Assembly (NCBI GenBank): GCA_036001225.1
Contig: DASYUM010000286.1
Location: 1-7,748 of the forward strand
DNA length: 7,748 bases
Origin: DASYUM01 sp036001225
GTDB lineage: Bacteria > Methylomirabilota > Methylomirabilia > Rokubacteriales > DASRDR01
Direction: 5' to 3'
Of the stretch, positions 6,345 to 7,748 are shown piece after piece. The notes beneath the pieces were generated by a model. That model was not told where the DNA came from. It made no database searches and was given only the letters and a program-made list of their open reading frames with translations. Made by a program: the position numbers and the translations under genes. The stretch's first letter is position 1; every line of letters begins with the position of its first letter.

Positions 6345-6373
6345 AGATTACATGCCGCTGCCGGGTTTGTCCA
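6345..6373 (-). promoter_or_regulatory. Candidate promoter of tRNA-Ala
   Basis: On the minus strand TGGACA (6373-6368, 5/6 to TTGACA) is followed after 15 bases by TGTAAT (6352-6347, 5/6 to TATAAT), or after 17 bases by the weaker TAATCT (6350-6345). This ends about 12-14 bases before the mature tRNA 5' end. It is one of the few AT-rich stretches in the area, which supports it. Confidence 0.5.
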
Positions 6374-6464
6374 CGTCGGCGCCGCCTCGTCGGCGTCGCG
6401 CGCTACGAGCTCGCCGGGACGACCGCGCGCCGCGGGAAGCTGAACCGCACCGGGTATGGTGGTC

Positions 6465-6542
6465 CGCTTCGAGCGGCGGCTTTTGCCGCCGCAAGTTCTC
6501 CTGGGGGGAGGTTTCGGAGGGGGCCGCCGAGGCCCCCTCCGA
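6465..6542 (-). repeat. Dispersed multi-hairpin repeat, copy 2 (3' of NTF2-like gene)
   Basis: This is the second copy of the element at 1464-1540. Hairpin I is a perfect 8-bp stem (GCGGCGGC 6473-6480 with GCCGCCGC 6485-6492, TTTT loop). The linker 6493-6513 contains CTCCTGGGGGGAG. Hairpin II has perfect 12-bp arms (6514-6525 and 6531-6542) around GCCGA. On the minus strand hairpin II begins 4 bases after the stop of the NTF2-like gene (6549-6547), the same arrangement as copy 1. In hairpin I the fourth pair is C-G in copy 1 and G-C here, a compensatory change supporting a folded RNA (or cruciform) as the selected form. No reading frame or transposase lies within it. The stretch 6374-6464 between it and the tRNA promoter shows nothing I can name. 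Confidence 0.85.
6514..6542 (-). terminator. 12-bp stem-loop after the NTF2-like gene
   Basis: Perfect 12-bp arms with the 5-base loop GCCGA sit just after the stop codon of the NTF2-like gene. This is a likely transcript end for the slipin/NTF2-like pair. On the minus strand it is followed by AAACC, not a U-tract, so if it terminates it is not by the classical U-tract mechanism. Confidence 0.5.
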
Positions 6543-6546
6543 CAAT

Positions 6547-7020
6547 CTACGAGCCGAGCGGCACCGAGACGTGCTCGTGGAGCACCGTCCAGTTGCCCTT
6601 GCGCTGCTCGAGGATCAGCGTCCACCGCCCGTCCAGGTGGGAGCTGGCCCCCTGCTTGTTGACGACGTCCGCGCCGAAGGTGAAGGTCGCCCACGCCAGC
6701 GACCCGCGGCGGTGGACGCGCAGGTCGTCGCGAAGCGTGAACTTGAGGCTCCGGTTGGGCTCGAAGAACATCTTCTGCACGCCCGCCCGGTATTCGGCCC
6801 AGTTGGCGTACTTCAGCGGCGCGATGTCGAAGAACGCGAGGTCGGCGTCCTTGGCGTAGTAGGGGTCCACCCTGCCGATGTCCAGGCTCTCCCAGGCCTG
6901 AGCGATCTTCGGGATCAGCGTCCGGACCTCCTGCTCGCCCTTGTCGGCGGCCATCGCCGACAGGACAGCCACGCCGAGGGCGAGGACGACTGTCACGCCG
7001 ACGATCGAGCGGCTCCGCAT
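6547..7020 (-). CDS. Secreted NTF2/SnoaL-like (DUF4440-type) protein
   Basis: This 157-residue protein has a clear Sec signal peptide. It starts MRSRS, followed by a hydrophobic core (about 6-21) and an AMA cleavage site, with cut after about A24. The rest is one cone-shaped NTF2-like domain. The helix LIPKIAQAWESLDIGRVDPY (35-54), then YAKDADLAFFDIAP, is followed by the strands FTLRDDLRVHRRGSLAWATF and RWTLILEQRKGNWTVLHEHVS (132-152). The last block, with W144 and H148/H150, is typical of the SnoaL_3/DUF4440 group. Such domains bind small molecules or act as accessory folds, and no specific catalytic set can be assigned. The ATG at 7020 has an excellent AAGGAGGAG ribosome site. It begins 16 bases after the slipin stop, so the two are an operon, placing this protein in the periplasm or outside near a membrane slipin. 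Confidence 0.85.
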   Translation of the reverse strand: MRSRSIVGVTVVLALGVAVLSAMAADKGEQEVRTLIPKIAQAWESLDIGRVDPYYAKDADLAFFDIAPLKYANWAEYRAGVQKMFFEPNRSLKFTLRDDLRVHRRGSLAWATFTFGADVVNKQGASSHLDGRWTLILEQRKGNWTVLHEHVSVPLGS

Positions 7021-7036
7021 CGGACTCCTCCTTTGC

Positions 7037-7748
7037 TCAGGGCGTGGGCTGCGGGCGGGCGTTCATGAACGGCGCGAAGAGGTCGATCGGCACCGGGAAG
7101 AAGGTCGTCGTGTTGCGCTCGGAGGCGACCTCGCGCATCGTCTGCAAGAACCGCAGCTGCACCGCGATGGGCGTGCTGGACAGGACCTGGGCGGCCTGGG
7201 CCAGCCGCTCGGCGGCCTGGAACTCGCCCTCGGCGTTGATGACCTTGGCCCGCCGCTCGCGCTCGGCCTCGGCCTGCTTGGACATCGCCCGCTGCATGTC
7301 CTGGGGGAGGTCCACGTGCTTGACCTCGACCGTGGTGACCTTCACCCCCCAGGGGTCGGTCTGTTCGTCGATGATCCGCTGGAGCTGATGATTGATCTTG
7401 TCCCGGGAGGCCAGGAGATCGTCCAGCTCGACCTGGCCGAGGACGCTGCGCAGGGTGGTCTGGGCGATCTGGGAGGTGGCGTAGAGGTAGTCCTCCACCT
7501 GCACCACCGCCGCCCGGGGTTCGACCACCTTGAAGAAGATGACCGCGTTCACCTTGACCGAGACGTTATCGCGGGTGATCACGTCCTGGGGCGGGACGTC
7601 CATGGCCACCGTGCGCAGGCTCACCTTCACCATCTTGTCCACGAACGGGATCAGCAAGATGATCCCCGGCCCCTTGCTGGCGATCAGCCGGCCGAGCCGG
7701 AAGATCACCCCGCGCTCGTACTCGCGCAGGATCTTGATCGCCGAGAAC
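7037..7748 (-). CDS. Slipin (stomatin/prohibitin SPFH family), 5' end outside window
   Basis: The C-terminal 236 residues of a slipin are visible, and the reading frame runs off the window at 7748. The visible part opens FSAIKILREYERGVIFRLGR, the classic slipin entry to the SPFH domain. The domain continues through GPGIILLIPFVDKMVKVSLR, DVITRDNVSVKVNAVIFFKV and YATSQIAQTTLRSVLGQVELDDLL. A helical, Glu/Arg/Ala-rich coiled region (QAEAERERRAKVINAEGEFQ) and the C-terminal TTTFFPVPIDLFAPF follow. The N-terminal membrane anchor must lie beyond the edge. Slipins form membrane-associated oligomers and are usually paired with an NfeD-family protein or protease; any such partner would be upstream, beyond 7748. 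A GTG at 7708 is not the true start, since the conserved motif continues upstream of it. The NTF2-like gene follows 16 bases downstream. Confidence 0.95.
   Translation of the reverse strand, partial: FSAIKILREYERGVIFRLGRLIASKGPGIILLIPFVDKMVKVSLRTVAMDVPPQDVITRDNVSVKVNAVIFFKVVEPRAAVVQVEDYLYATSQIAQTTLRSVLGQVELDDLLASRDKINHQLQRIIDEQTDPWGVKVTTVEVKHVDLPQDMQRAMSKQAEAERERRAKVINAEGEFQAAERLAQAAQVLSSTPIAVQLRFLQTMREVASERNTTTFFPVPIDLFAPFMNARPQPTP

Noticed and set aside
1464..6542. The two repeats as ends of a composite mobile element or genomic island
   Set aside because: They are direct copies next to gene ends, with no transposase or integrase, no target duplication seen, and ordinary chromosomal genes of similar composition between them.
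6245..6694. Minus-strand open frame running through the tRNA and repeat
   Set aside because: It overlaps the tRNA-Ala, the hairpin repeat and the real NTF2-like gene; no coding signature.
7706..7708. GTG at 7708 as the slipin start
   Set aside because: The conserved slipin segment IKILREYERG continues in frame upstream to the window edge, so the gene is simply cut by the window.

Overview
This is a very GC-rich bacterial window (about 70% G+C by eye) with dense coding, long antisense shadow frames and short intergenic gaps. The gene content is chromosomal housekeeping and signalling: cobalamin adenosyltransferase, a two-component pair ending in HD-GYP, a HIT hydrolase, a universal stress protein, tRNA-Ala and a slipin. 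The style resembles uncultivated GC-rich soil or sediment lineages such as Rokubacteria/NC10 or a deltaproteobacterium, but that placement is inference. I see no transposase, phage gene, CRISPR array or att site.

Layout: (1) 3-614 (-) is a PduO-type ATP:cob(I)alamin adenosyltransferase. It is divergent from (2) 695-1399 (+), an unrecognised polytopic membrane protein with a Cys-containing TGPCSVMGCGAP motif, possibly leaderless. (3) Convergent with it is a minus-strand signalling operon read as sensor kinase (5396-2931), REC/HD-GYP response regulator (2881-1901) and HIT hydrolase (1893-1543). (4) 5669-6115 (+) is a universal stress protein, divergent from the kinase. (5) 6333-6259 (-) is tRNA-Ala(CGC), followed by a hairpin terminator. 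(6) At the right edge a slipin (beyond 7748 to 7037) and a small secreted NTF2/SnoaL-like protein (7020-6547) form a minus-strand pair.

Two things stand out. First, the sensor kinase is a full-length, uninterrupted 821-residue protein, yet the phospho-accepting His of its H-box is Glu (E606). Its N-box and G2 box are also altered, so it looks like a pseudo-histidine-kinase placed directly before an intact c-di-GMP phosphodiesterase response regulator. Second, a roughly 75-80 bp multi-hairpin element occurs twice (1464-1540 and 6465-6542). Both copies have the same orientation and lie 2-4 bases after the stop codon of a minus-strand gene. They show a compensatory base-pair change in one stem, so this is a candidate dispersed terminator or 3'-UTR repeat family.
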